A stretch of DNA of 64,000 nucleotides from Micrasema longulum (taxonomy: Eukaryota; Arthropoda; Insecta; Trichoptera; Brachycentridae). Under the pieces are notes generated by a model, which was not told the origin of the DNA, searched no databases, and was given only the letters and a program-made list of their open reading frames with translations. Where the stretch lies: the NCBI GenBank assembly GCA_022494885.1, contig JAGVSM010000809.1, positions 62,001 through 126,000 on the forward strand, written 5' to 3'. The translations under genes were made by a program, and so were the position numbers. This document shows positions 51,061 through 59,535 of the stretch, one piece after another (positions within the stretch are counted from its first letter, which is position 1; every line of letters begins with the position of its first letter).

Positions 51061-51504
51061 GCGTGAAATTGTCTCTCTCGCTCCCGAATATACCTGTATT
51101 ATAGAGAGTAAGACGTAAAGAGTGTGAAGACAATCATAGGAATTCCTCGTTTACTACGTACTCCGCAACATGTAACACATTAGTCAACTTTTGGCTAAAA
51201 CGTTTTTTCTGTTCCAAATAATTTATTATATTTATGGGGATATTAAAGTTATTAGATGATACTACTAGATACTAGATACCAACCTTACATCAATGGGAAG
51301 GGATAAAAGGGACACATATAACATATTATTTAGATATTCATACGCCTAAATTCAGTGTAGACATGACACACAGATTTTATGCTTTGGAAATAATTGAGAT
51401 TCTGTTATTTTATTTATGATTAATTACAGTTTTTTGAACTCGCATAAAGTTGATAAATATTTGACAGTGTCGTTTATCAAAATATGACGTTTGCAACCTT
51501 TTTG
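51061..51504. other. No gene recognised
   Basis: 51070-51120 contains CTCTCTCGCTCC and ATTATAGAGAG, a weak inverted pair. Otherwise AT-rich. Confidence 0.35.
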
Positions 51505-51640
51505 TCTATGACAGCATGATGTTACGAGGCCGACTTATCCCCACTCAATTTGCTCTTCCTGATAGTAACACTCGATCAGGGTTACGGTTTTATTTTACAC
51601 ACATAACTGGATTATTTTTTTGGCTGGACTCTATAATGAA
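51505..51640 (-). mobile_element. SINE-B2 leader fragment
   Basis: GTTACGAGGCCGACTTATCC, CCACTCAATTTGCTCTTCCT, CGATCAGGGTTACGGTTTTA, TTTTACACACATAACTGGAT: the complement of the SINE-B2 leader. The body and tail are absent. Confidence 0.55.
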
Positions 51641-52261
51641 ATATAAAAACAAACGATACGATTAATATAAAAAAATCGCAAAACAACAATTAAATAGGAC
51701 CGTATGCCATCTTTATATATTTAAAAATAAATGTATATGTTTGTCCTTTATATATTCGATGAATACTTAAACCAATTTAGATGCGATTTTTTGCAAAATT
51801 ATCTAATTTACTTGATTTACGTACAAATACAATAAAAAACAACTAAATAAAATTGAATCTACGACAAAAAAGATAAAATAATTACAACCTCAAGACAAAA
51901 TCTATCTTAGTTTTTTATTTTTTTTTGGTTTCGAATTAAATGTCAAGGTCACGCCAAAACCCGGCTGGCAGTTAAAAAATGACGAAATTTGCGTTGGGCA
52001 TAAATTGAGTGTCATAATTTTAGAATGCTAAGGGTAAAACGCGGTCTGTCTTTTTTTCATTAACACGTATTCCGGTATTTTTTCCAAGGATTATGGCACT
52101 AGAGTAGTGATTTTTGCACAACTTTGATTTGAGCACGACGAGGCCTCTTAGCCAATCACATAAGAAGATAAAATGAAAAACTAACCTTTTTAAAGATATA
52201 TAAATAGTTTTAAAAAGTCAAAAATAAATGACGTGTGTCCTTATTTACATAAAAACGTTTG
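51641..52261. other. No gene recognised
   Basis: AT-rich with poly-T runs; 51950-52150 is a little GC-richer (CACGCCAAAACCCGGCTGGC) but shows no motif. Confidence 0.4.
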
Positions 52262-52337
52262 TTCAACCAGCTAATAGCAAGCAAGCCAACGTTCGGGCAG
52301 GACAAAGTCTCGTGTATCGGGTCCGCTAGTAGTCAAT
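52262..52337 (+). mobile_element. Helitron-like 3' terminus (putative), second copy
   Basis: GCTAATAGCAAGCAAGCCAA, CGTTCGGGCAGGACAAAGTC, TCGTGTATCGGGTCCGCTAG, then T. It is the complement of 18918-18985. It lies about 320 bp downstream of the convertase stop codon. Confidence 0.35.
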
Positions 52338-52658
52338 AAATAAACAATAAATAAAATAAACAACTACATAATAATAAGTTCTTATAAATCAATGCGTATA
52401 TTTTATTATTTATATTACATAAGAGTACATTTTAAATTTAAAGGAGTTATACTGATTACATCACAAACCATAATAAAAAGGATAAATATTTGTTATTTTA
52501 AAATACAATCTAATAACATTATATTCTATCAATATTATTTAAGCGACAAATTTAAATTATAGATCCTTTTGAACGTGTTTTTGGCAAGCATGTTGATGCA
52601 GCTCGAATCAAAATTAAAAATGGTAGAGCTTGATAATTTTAAAAAAAAATATATATTT
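52338..52658 (-). other. Probable 3' UTR side of the convertase gene
   Basis: AT-rich sequence after the stop codon on the minus strand. A TTTATT on the plus strand at about 52402 (AATAAA on the minus strand) could serve as a polyadenylation signal, about 255 bases past the stop. This is inference from spacing only. Confidence 0.3.
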
Positions 52659-53153
52659 TTAGTTCGCAAACGAATTTATAAAATACGCTTTACCGTCATT
52701 ATACTTGGCATCATCATAAACCCTAGAGTTTTGATGATGAACCCTATTTAATACCCTATCCTCATCAAAAACGTCTTCCGAAATAGAATTATCATAGTCC
52801 TGTAATAAATATCCTTTGTCGTGTTTGGGATGAGTAGGATTAAGCATTTCAAGAATTTTATTGAGGATCGTTGCTTTATCTTTATTTTGGATGTGATCGT
52901 CATATTTTTCTTCCATTTTGTCGATCCCATTCAATAAATGGTAATTTCTGTCCATATCATTGGCGTTGTTATCGCCCACGTGGTTTATGTGGGTTGATGT
53001 TTGCGTGTTTTCCTCGTTATTCCATTTATTGAATGATTGATATTCAGTGTTGTAGATTCTCGGTCCGTTTTTAAGATAATCTGGCTTATTTTTCGTCCCG
53101 TGTAAAATGAGAGACAATGGACCAATTTTCCCTACGTTATCAGCTGGACCAAC
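52659..53153 (-). CDS. Terminal exon of a proprotein convertase (furin/kexin family), P-domain end and C-terminal tail
   Basis: The exon starts at 53153 in phase 0 right after TTTTATAG and runs 164 codons to a TAA. It reads VGPADNVGKIGPLSLILHGT, then KNKPDYLKNGPRIYNTEYQS. The D-N-G-(I/L)----L-L-GT pattern closes the beta-barrel P-domain that follows the subtilisin-like protease domain in furin, PC1/3, PC2 and kexin; most relatives carry a Trp (SW-L-L-GT) which here is missing. The remaining ~140 residues are polar and rich in Asn, Asp, Lys and His (GIDKMEEKYDDHIQNKDKAT, DNSISEDVFDEDRVLNRVHH), with no Cys repeats and no transmembrane segment, so this form would be soluble. These enzymes cleave prohormones and precursors at dibasic sites in the secretory pathway. 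The subfamily is not settled. The catalytic exons are not in the window, as far as I can read. Confidence 0.55.
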   Translation of the reverse strand, partial: VGPADNVGKIGPLSLILHGTKNKPDYLKNGPRIYNTEYQSFNKWNNEENTQTSTHINHVGDNNANDMDRNYHLLNGIDKMEEKYDDHIQNKDKATILNKILEMLNPTHPKHDKGYLLQDYDNSISEDVFDEDRVLNRVHHQNSRVYDDAKYNDGKAYFINSFAN

Positions 53154-53175
53154 CTATAAAAAAAAACCCAAATAA
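53154..53175 (-). promoter_or_regulatory. Splice acceptor of the convertase exon
   Basis: On the minus strand a pyrimidine run (GGGTTTTTTTTTATAG) ends in AG at 53155-53154. The reading frame is continuous from the first exon base, and upstream of the AG the frame is not protein-like. Confidence 0.55.
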
Positions 53176-53267
53176 AAATCAATTATTTAGTTTACCAATT
53201 AAATTGCAATGATTCAATTAACATTAGAAAAACGAAAAGAAATTCCAATAGAGTAATAATTTACTGA

Positions 53268-53813
53268 AGTAAATGTTATTAAATATTATATATAACCACA
53301 TACCGACTTTTCTATGTCGACCGGTTTCGAGACGTACCCGTTTCTTTGTCAGGACACCAATTAAACCAACATGCAAAACCCACTATACACATTCACCATA
53401 ATTGTTGCATAAAAATATAAAACCAACACGACATGTATTTTAATAAGCACATGAACTGATTAGGACAAACATGCACTGATTAAATTATGAAAATATTTTG
53501 TTGTTTGATTATTAATGAAAAAAGTAGAGGGGATGGAGGGAGGGAATAAGCTTTCAATAGGGTGACCACTACAGTGGAACATCGTTTAAAGGATAACGTT
53601 GGAAGTTTGTTTGATTATTGATCAAAGGAACATTATTTTTAAATGATTATGCTTGTTGGTTTAATTTTAAAAAATAAAAAAATAAATGATTATGCATGTT
53701 GGTTTGCATGTTGGTTTAATTGGTGTCATGACGAAGAGACAGACTTGTCTCGAAACCGGTAGACATAGAAAAGTCGGTAAGTGGTTATATACAAATATTT
53801 AATAACATTTAGT
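53268..53813. mobile_element. TIR-C element, best copy
   Basis: Arms of about 110 bp: left 53268-53381 (AATGTTATTAAATATTATAT, ACCGACTTTTCTATGTCGAC, CGAGACGTACCCGTTTCTTT, GACACCAATTAAACCAACAT) and right 53701-53813 (ATGTTGGTTTAATTGGTGTC, GAGACAGACTTGTCTCGAAA, CATAGAAAAGTCGGTAAGTG, AAATATTTAATAACATTTAG). The interior of about 320 bp contains ATAAAACCAACACGACATGT and GAATAAGCTTTCAATAGGGT. Non-coding. It lies in the presumed intron 115 bp upstream of the exon. Confidence 0.8.
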
Positions 53814-53884
53814 AAAATGTTTGACCACAAAGTTTATGCTTTAAATATTAATAAAATTTACTTAAGTGTTCTTACACGTAATTT

Positions 53885-54125
53885 ATTTCATTATTCCCTT
53901 TTTACACCTAATAGTGCATAGGGCACTGCATTGGTACACCAATATCAGCGCACCTTTTCGTAACATGAAGGTAAGATGATCAGTCTTACGCTTCAGGTAC
54001 CAGTCCAGGAACTATGGAATATTTTAGTGTGGAAACACCCTTAATAATAAATATTTCATATCAACCATGTCGGGAACCAAACCCGAGACCTCTTGAAATG
54101 GTAGGCAAACGCGCTGATCATTTTA
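53885..54125 (-). mobile_element. SINE-B
   Basis: CATTATTCCCTTTTTACACC, TAATAGTGCATAGGGCACTG, ATGAAGGTAAGATGATCAGT, ACCATGTCGGGAACCAAACC (minus B-box GGTTTGGTTCCCGAC), GGTAGGCAAACGCGCTGATC. The A-box side of the head is cut at 54122. Confidence 0.8.
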
Positions 54126-54294
54126 ATGATTATAATGAAGTCGATAAACATCGAGGTTCATACACTTAAGGGGTTCACTCGAGGTTCTCATACACCTTAA
54201 TTAATATTTATTTTTTTAATTCGCAAACCATCTGATAAAAATAATCATAATTTTTATAAAACACACAGGATTACAAAAATTTCATGTAGAACAA

Positions 54295-54660
54295 CAACAA
54301 ACCATCACGCCGTTTCTCTGTATGAGTACACAGAGAGGATAAAACGCCGCATCAATCTATCTTTGTATACAGATTTCGCATCTTCTACATTCATACATCT
54401 TCTCATGCACGCGCGCCGATTATTCCGACTTTTGACATGTTCATCTTCAAGTATTTGTTTGAATTGGTCATGCCATGTCTTTCTCGGTCTTCCTCTTTTT
54501 CAGTATCTATCAACATTCGCATTGTCAATATTTTTTGGCCGATTTTTCGCTGTTCATTCACTCTACATGTCCAAATTAGCGCAGAGAACCATTCTTGATT
54601 TTGTCGATTATGCCTATCTCAGCCTTACATAATGTACGGATCTTGTCACTTTACGCTTCC
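54295..54660 (-). pseudogene. Family 1 LINE tail, third copy, decayed
   Basis: Complement of the 50.3-kb insertion: CCATCACGCCGTTTCTCTGT, CTTCTACATTCATACATCTT, CTCATGCACGCGCGCCGATT, GGTCATGCCATGTCTTTCTC, TTGATTTTGTCGATTATGCC. Minus frames show ACMRRCMNVEDA, RGRPRKTWHDQ and HVE-like pieces in order, with frame breaks. Confidence 0.75.
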
Positions 54661-54991
54661 CATCTTTACTAGAACAACGTGACAAAAAGAAGTTCCAAGT
54701 GTTTCGATAGTATTTAATAATCGCTGTTAAAATAAAATAGGTTAAGATCTATTAGTTAAGTGTACCTTTATGAAAAAGCTTGTCTAGCTTTGAACGGGTC
54801 GGTAGAAAAAATACAAAATAAGCGGTTAGGAATAAAGTTGTTTTATTTTTATTTTATTTTCCTTGAATATACAAATATTGGCAAGATAATAATTATTTTT
54901 TGTGATATTTAAACGCCCTACCTTTTATCTCGGATTACAAATAACATTATATATTTATATGTGTGAGGTTTTGTTTATACGTGTACATAGT
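54661..54991. other. No gene; one repeat scrap
   Basis: 54770-54845 (TGAAAAAGCTTGTCTAGCTT, GAACGGGTCGGTAGAAAAAA, GGAATAAAGTTG) resembles 23390-23450 (TTTGTATGGCTTTAAAACCG, GTCGGTAGAAAAAAAAGTGG). The rest is AT-rich. Confidence 0.45.
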
Positions 54992-55295
54992 ACTTATATC
55001 ACGCTGAATCAACTGCTCCACAAGTGTATAGCTTATGTTAGGTTTTTGTTATTTTCATTGTGTGTTTTGTAATATAAATAATATAGATGTACATACATAC
55101 CTTGTTTTTAAAACTGTCTAAATATTTGTTAATTATATTTGTTTTTTAAGTTAGTCTTCTTTGTTTATTCTCAAATGTAATTTAAAAAACTAAATTGTTA
55201 AGTGTCTTTGGCACGGGAAACCCCAGTGAGGTCACATTATTTTTATTATTAATTATAGTTTGTAAGCGAAAAACATGAATAAATAAATAAATAAA
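54992..55295 (+). repeat. 3' UTR-only copy of the 39690-40454 LINE family
   Basis: CAACTGCTCCACAAGTGTAT, AGCTTATGTTAGGTTTTTGT, TATTTTCATTGTGTGTTTTG, CTTGTTTTTAAAACTGTCTA, GTTAGTCTTCTTTGTTTATT, GGGAAACCCCAGTGAGGTCA and a final (AATA)n. It follows the complement of 39985-39690 almost base for base, with small indels. Truncated just after the protein end, so it has no coding part. Confidence 0.85.
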
Positions 55296-55424
55296 TATAT
55301 TGTATGTGTACTATAGTGTTATAAGTGTATGTAGCATATCCTTCGCATGTCTACATAATATAAGGGTTAGTGTGTGTGTGTCTACCCTCGCAATTGTTTT
55401 TTTTTATTCATTTATTATTTTATT
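55296..55424. other. No gene recognised
   Basis: Short AT-rich spacer with a GTGTGTGTGT run at 55371-55382. Confidence 0.4.
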
Positions 55425-55582
55425 TGCACTACAACAAGCCAAGGTCAAATTACAGTTGCACAGTACACCCAGACCTAAGAAATATCACATTTAATTTTTG
55501 TGTGCTCACCGGGAATCAAACCCAAAATCATCTGTGTGTGATTTAAGTGTCTTAACCACTGCACCACCGAGGCCGCCAGTGA
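55425..55582 (-). mobile_element. SINE-A
   Basis: TTTGCACTACAACAAGCCAA, CAAATTACAGTTGCACAGTA, TGTGCTCACCGGGAATCAAA (minus GGGTTTGATTCCCGG), CTTAACCACTGCACCACCGA, GGCCGCC. The B-box differs by one base from the family. Confidence 0.8.
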
Positions 55583-56441
55583 GTATTTAATTGACAAAAA
55601 TACAAATAAATACATTTATAGTGTGTTGTACTATTTATTTCTAAATTATGTTAGTACACTTGTTGAATTATGAAAGTATCCCAAAATGTGTTTTTTATGT
55701 AAAACTTAATAGGAATATTAAAGGTGTTTCTAGATACGTTAAATTCATAGATACCTAAAAATAAAAAAATGATTTTTTTTCTAAGTAAACTTATACCTCA
55801 ATAGAGAGCGAGTGATTATCATTGATTCATATCTCAGCCGAGACAAAGAGAAATGAGAATGTGGAAGTCAGGACATTTTTAAAGATAAGGACCCGTCTTT
55901 AGCTGGTTTAAACCTTCAATGCCCAATTTTTGTAACTCTAAGTAAAAATATATTTTTAAGTATGTTTTTTGATACACATAATGGAAAAAATAATGAAAAA
56001 AAAAGTTTAAATTTTTAAGTATATGTTTGATTTTTTTGTATGTGGACAATACGCTACACCGGGCATCAAAAGGTTTAAAAATACAAGAATACAAGGAAAA
56101 CAAGAAATATCGATTTTTATGTACATGTTTTTATATAATAATGAAAGTTGCGGAAACAAGAATAACTTCAATTCGTTAAAAAAAAAACAAAGAAATCACC
56201 ATTTGAACTTTAGTTTAATTGCATTTTTATAATACGTGGAAGTGATTTTTTTTCAAATTTTTTCGAAAAGTATTTACCCTGAAGGCAAATTTAAAAATAA
56301 ATTATAATGGCTAGTATGTATACAATATAATAAACTAGTCGCCGAGTGATAAACATGTTTGGCTTCACTTTTAAACGACTACACCAATTATCGGTGTGTA
56401 GCAGTATCGTCTACATTTGTGCATTGTAGGGTTAAGTTATC
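55583..56441. other. No gene; weak L-like scrap
   Basis: 55825-55915 (ATCTCAGCCGAGACAAAGAG, GAATGTGGAAGTCAGGACAT, TTTAGCTGGTTTAAACC) is an old relative of the L core. The frames at 55879-56232 have no recognisable motif. The TTAT just before 56442 is the left target site of the piggyBac-like element. Confidence 0.4.
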
Positions 56442-56572
56442 CTCCTCAGACCCGAGGCCTTGTTTAATATATACTTGATTAACTTTTTTTAAAATTTGAT
56501 TCACTTGAAGAAAAGAAAGAAAATAAAAATATATTTTCATGAAAATTCCTAACAGTAAAGGGTCGGGGGAGG

Positions 56573-56588
56573 GTATCATATATGATAC
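56573..56588. promoter_or_regulatory. Subterminal palindrome, left
   Basis: GTATCATATATGATAC, 16 bp, fully symmetrical. Repeated exactly at the other end of the element. Possibly a transposase-binding site; inferred from position only. Confidence 0.55.
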
Positions 56589-56696
56589 TTGGGGACTTAA
56601 GCACAACAAAAATCTTTTTTTTTGTATTTATTGGTTAAAGTTTTTTTAGAAACATACACATACAAAATTACTAAATAATGATAAATTCATTATTAA

Positions 56697-58496
56697 TTAT
56701 TTGAAAAATAACAAATAGCAGTTTCGATCTTGTGTAAAGCATAGGAAAATCTTGCATTGTGGACAAAAAACAAAAGTCAGAGCATTACATCCTGGAAGTC
56801 GACACTTTGAGCGGTTTTTCTGCTTATTATTTTTCATCACTGGTAAATGCTTTGCCTCTTTGGCACGAAGATCTTCATGAGGCAAAGGCATGACGCTGCG
56901 TCTTGCTGGAGGCTCATTTTCATCATTACTAAGATTGTTTTCATCCCCCCCTCTCTTATTTTGACGTGCCAATCCCGCTACTAAATGGCAAGCAACATCC
57001 CACTTGAAGGCGTAATAATCCAGTACTTCTTTGCGAGGTAAAACTTTTATGGCTTTTAAGCGATATTCTAGCCATAATGCAGCAATAGTGAAATCAAATA
57101 AGTGATATATAACTCTCACTGTCCACTTATTAGTTTGATTCCTCGTCCCATATGTGGATATGACTCTGTCAAGTAAATCAACCCCTCTCATAAATTAATT
57201 GTAAGAATTTACGCAGGCTGGTTGAGCTACCGTTATGTGAGCTTTGTCCGTTTTTGACCATCTTTTACATTGATTGAGGGGTTTTATGGCCTTTGATGAA
57301 GAAACAAAATGAATTGCTTTGCTATCAAGCCATTTTACAATGGCAATTCTATCATCTCCCCTCACTACACAATCATAAAAACCACGACCAGTTTGTTTCA
57401 GCTGGGAATCTGTTTTAAAAATTGCAAATTTTGGCAATCTATTATTTCTTATCGTACCAGTTCCAAGAAGGCTTCTTTTGTGGAGGTTTTCTAATAGTGG
57501 TATTGAAGTAAAATACCTGTCTTTTAACAGTCAGCAGGCAGAGCCAGCAGGCAGAGTGTCGGCTAACTTTAGGACATAACGTCCTCCAACACCTATTTGT
57601 TGGGGTGAAGTATACAAGGCAGACTCCACTGACGTGCCTTTACCTTCGTAGAGAAAAAAAATCAAGGGTATTCCTCCTGGTTTTCAACCCTACTGGGTTA
57701 GGCTTTCCTCTAATTACTTGCCTCTTTGAGCATCTCCCTTGGAATGGAATCATTTGCTCATTGATGGAAATATCCTCTGTCCTTTCATTTTGCATGCATC
57801 CCCTTTCAACTTGCATCATAATTGGCCTCACTTTCCAAAAACAGTCATTTTCTTTAGTAGTTTCCGTTACAACATTGTCATCTTCTAATTTTAAATTTGA
57901 CCGGATAGCAAAAATCCTGAATCTTATAAAATTATCGGCAACTAAGGGCACACGATTTTGACGAGCCCAATATAGTCGTATTCGAGGATAACGTATAAGG
58001 CCAATTATGTTGCTTACTCTAAAGAAGCATTTAATTTTACAACCAGTAGTTGCGAGGGATTTTCCGTGTCGTTCTAATTACGTAATTCTTGTAAGGGAAC
58101 ATTATCAGCATCACTCCAATCATTATCAGAATAAATATCCACAGGATCAGGGCTCAAAGGTCTTCTTGTTTGCATGTCATCTTCTTCATCACTACCCCAA
58201 TCATCATTGCATTCCAAGTCTGAATCATTAGGATCCATAGGTAGTAACAGCTCTTGTTCGATTTCATTTTCATTTAACTCTGAAATGAAAATTAAAGTTA
58301 ACCTAAAGACCCGAGGTATCACGTATGATACTTCAAAGAAAAACATGAAATACTTCAATAAAATACAAGCCAGATATAATTTTATATCGTAATACTAAAG
58401 TAAACACACTAAAAATAATTTATAATACTATATTACTTGTGTAAAATAAATAAAATATCACTTACCTCCAATTTCTATACGAGACATGATGACAGC
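56697..58496 (-). pseudogene. piggyBac-type transposase, inactivated
   Basis: A possible first exon at about 58484 (MSRIEIG then a GTAAGT donor) is followed by an acidic N-terminus at 58279-58074 (ELNENEIEQELLLPMDPNDS, DDWGSDEEDDMQTRRPLSPD, IYSDNDWSDADNVPL). The DDE core follows in pieces: IRFRIFAIRSNLKLEDDNVV, RPIMMQVERGCMQ, EDISINEQMIPFQGRCSKRQ, LKDRYFTSIPLLENLHKR (another frame), GTIRNNRLPKFAIF, GRGFYDCVVRGDDRIAIVKW and MRGVDLLDRVISTYGT. The C-terminal Cys-rich domain is intact (CRLPGCNALTFVFCPQCKIF). piggyBac uses three Asp residues: the first (S-IDEQ) is Asn here (codon 57760-57762), the second (DRYFTS) and third (GVDLLD) remain. There is also a stop at about 58076-58074, a frameshift near 57640 and a TAA at 57195-57197 before FMRGVD. 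Confidence 0.85.
58317..58332. promoter_or_regulatory. Internal palindrome variant
   Basis: GTATCACGTATGATAC preceded by GACCCGAG, the same word that occurs at the left terminus. It lies in the presumed transposase intron or 5' region. Confidence 0.5.
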
Positions 58497-58653
58497 AAAA
58501 AATCACGATTTTTACTTGACAGTTGTGCTCAAAGTAACTAGTTTAAACAAGTCAAAACAACTCCGTCTTTAAAACAGTTTCCTATTTGATCCGATACTCT
58601 GAGCTCATGTCACACAGCATAACCAGATGATATATTTCTGACGAAAACCCAAA

Positions 58654-58669
58654 GTATCATATATGATAC
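58654..58669. promoter_or_regulatory. Subterminal palindrome, right
   Basis: GTATCATATATGATAC, identical to the left copy, 16 bp from the right terminus and upstream of the presumed start of the transposase. Confidence 0.55.
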
Positions 58670-58685
58670 CGTAGGCCCGAGGAGG

Positions 58686-59386
58686 TTATCACTTTTTACA
58701 CACTGTAATATTCGTCATTTTACCAAATAGATAATAATATTCTAAGAGTATTACAATGAATTTTTTTTCTCAAATAACCTAAATAATGCGAAATAATGCA
58801 CACTTCAATTATTGGATACACAACTCCAGATTGTTATAAGATTATGAAATGTTAAAAATAACCAAAATGCGACAAAAAATTGTTATTTGAATTTAGTTAT
58901 TTGTTGACATTTCTTTACACAATTCCATTGTTATGGCAATAACGTGGCAATAACGTGGCAATAACGTTCAACGTAAATATGGGCAGCTGCCCTGGATATA
59001 TAAACATCGTTATATTGATTTTTAAACTTAATAATTATCAATATGTTTTTTTTTTGGGTGATACTATGTGTGATAACAGTGACCGTGAAAACCTTTGCAC
59101 CTATTTGATAATCATTTTAAAACTTAATTTCGACGAATCAAAACATACAAAAATTGAAAACGTATAAAATAAATATCTCAAAATTAGATTAACTAGAAAT
59201 CAATAATAGCAATATAATTTCAATAAATCAACAGACAAAATTAAAAATTGAACGCTTTTATAAGCTTCTATAGTTTGGTCGTGTACGGAACGACAAAAAA
59301 AGACTTTTTTTATATGATAACATTCTTCATTACTATATATTGCCAACACACGTATACTGTGACATTGTCCCTTTCTGAATTTATTC
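58686..59386. other. No gene; small tandem
   Basis: 58934-58968 is a threefold tandem of TGGCAATAACG with 12-bp period. Otherwise AT-rich. The frame at 58955-59167 has no recognisable motif. Confidence 0.4.
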
Positions 59387-59535
59387 AAAATAAAACATTT
59401 TGTAAATTTACCACACAAGAGTTTAATATAAACTAAACATTTACATTTGAGGATGGTTAATACTGATTACCCGAAACTATTCGTGTTATAATATATTAAA
59501 CTCTTGTGTGGTAAATTTACAAAGTGTTTTATTTT
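59387..59535. repeat. Inverted repeat with 44-bp arms
   Basis: Left arm 59387-59430 and right arm 59492-59535 differ at one position; they contain GTAAATTTACCACACAAGAG and its complement. The 61-base spacer holds CTGATTACCCGAAACTATTC, related to 20884-20930. The whole could be a small MITE or a palindromic LINE/Helitron terminus. Confidence 0.7.

Larger units (their letters stand above)
56442..58685 (-). mobile_element. piggyBac-like element, complete but inactive
   Basis: The element is 2244 bp. Left end CCTCCTCAGACCCGAGG, right end (complement) CCTCCTCGGGCCTACGG; 12 of the first 17 bases agree. It is flanked on both sides by TTAT (56438-56441 and 58686-58689). The palindrome GTATCATATATGATAC sits 131 bp inside the left end and 16 bp inside the right end. 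The transposase reads on the minus strand between them. Most piggyBac elements use TTAA; the matched TTAT pair is either a variant target or a parallel change. Confidence 0.8.

Noticed and set aside
57605..57961. 118-codon plus-strand frame
   Set aside because: Antisense to the transposase DDE core; the minus strand carries the recognisable motifs.
58007..58392. Plus-strand frames with Ser-rich sequence
   Set aside because: Antisense to the acidic N-terminus of the piggyBac-like transposase.
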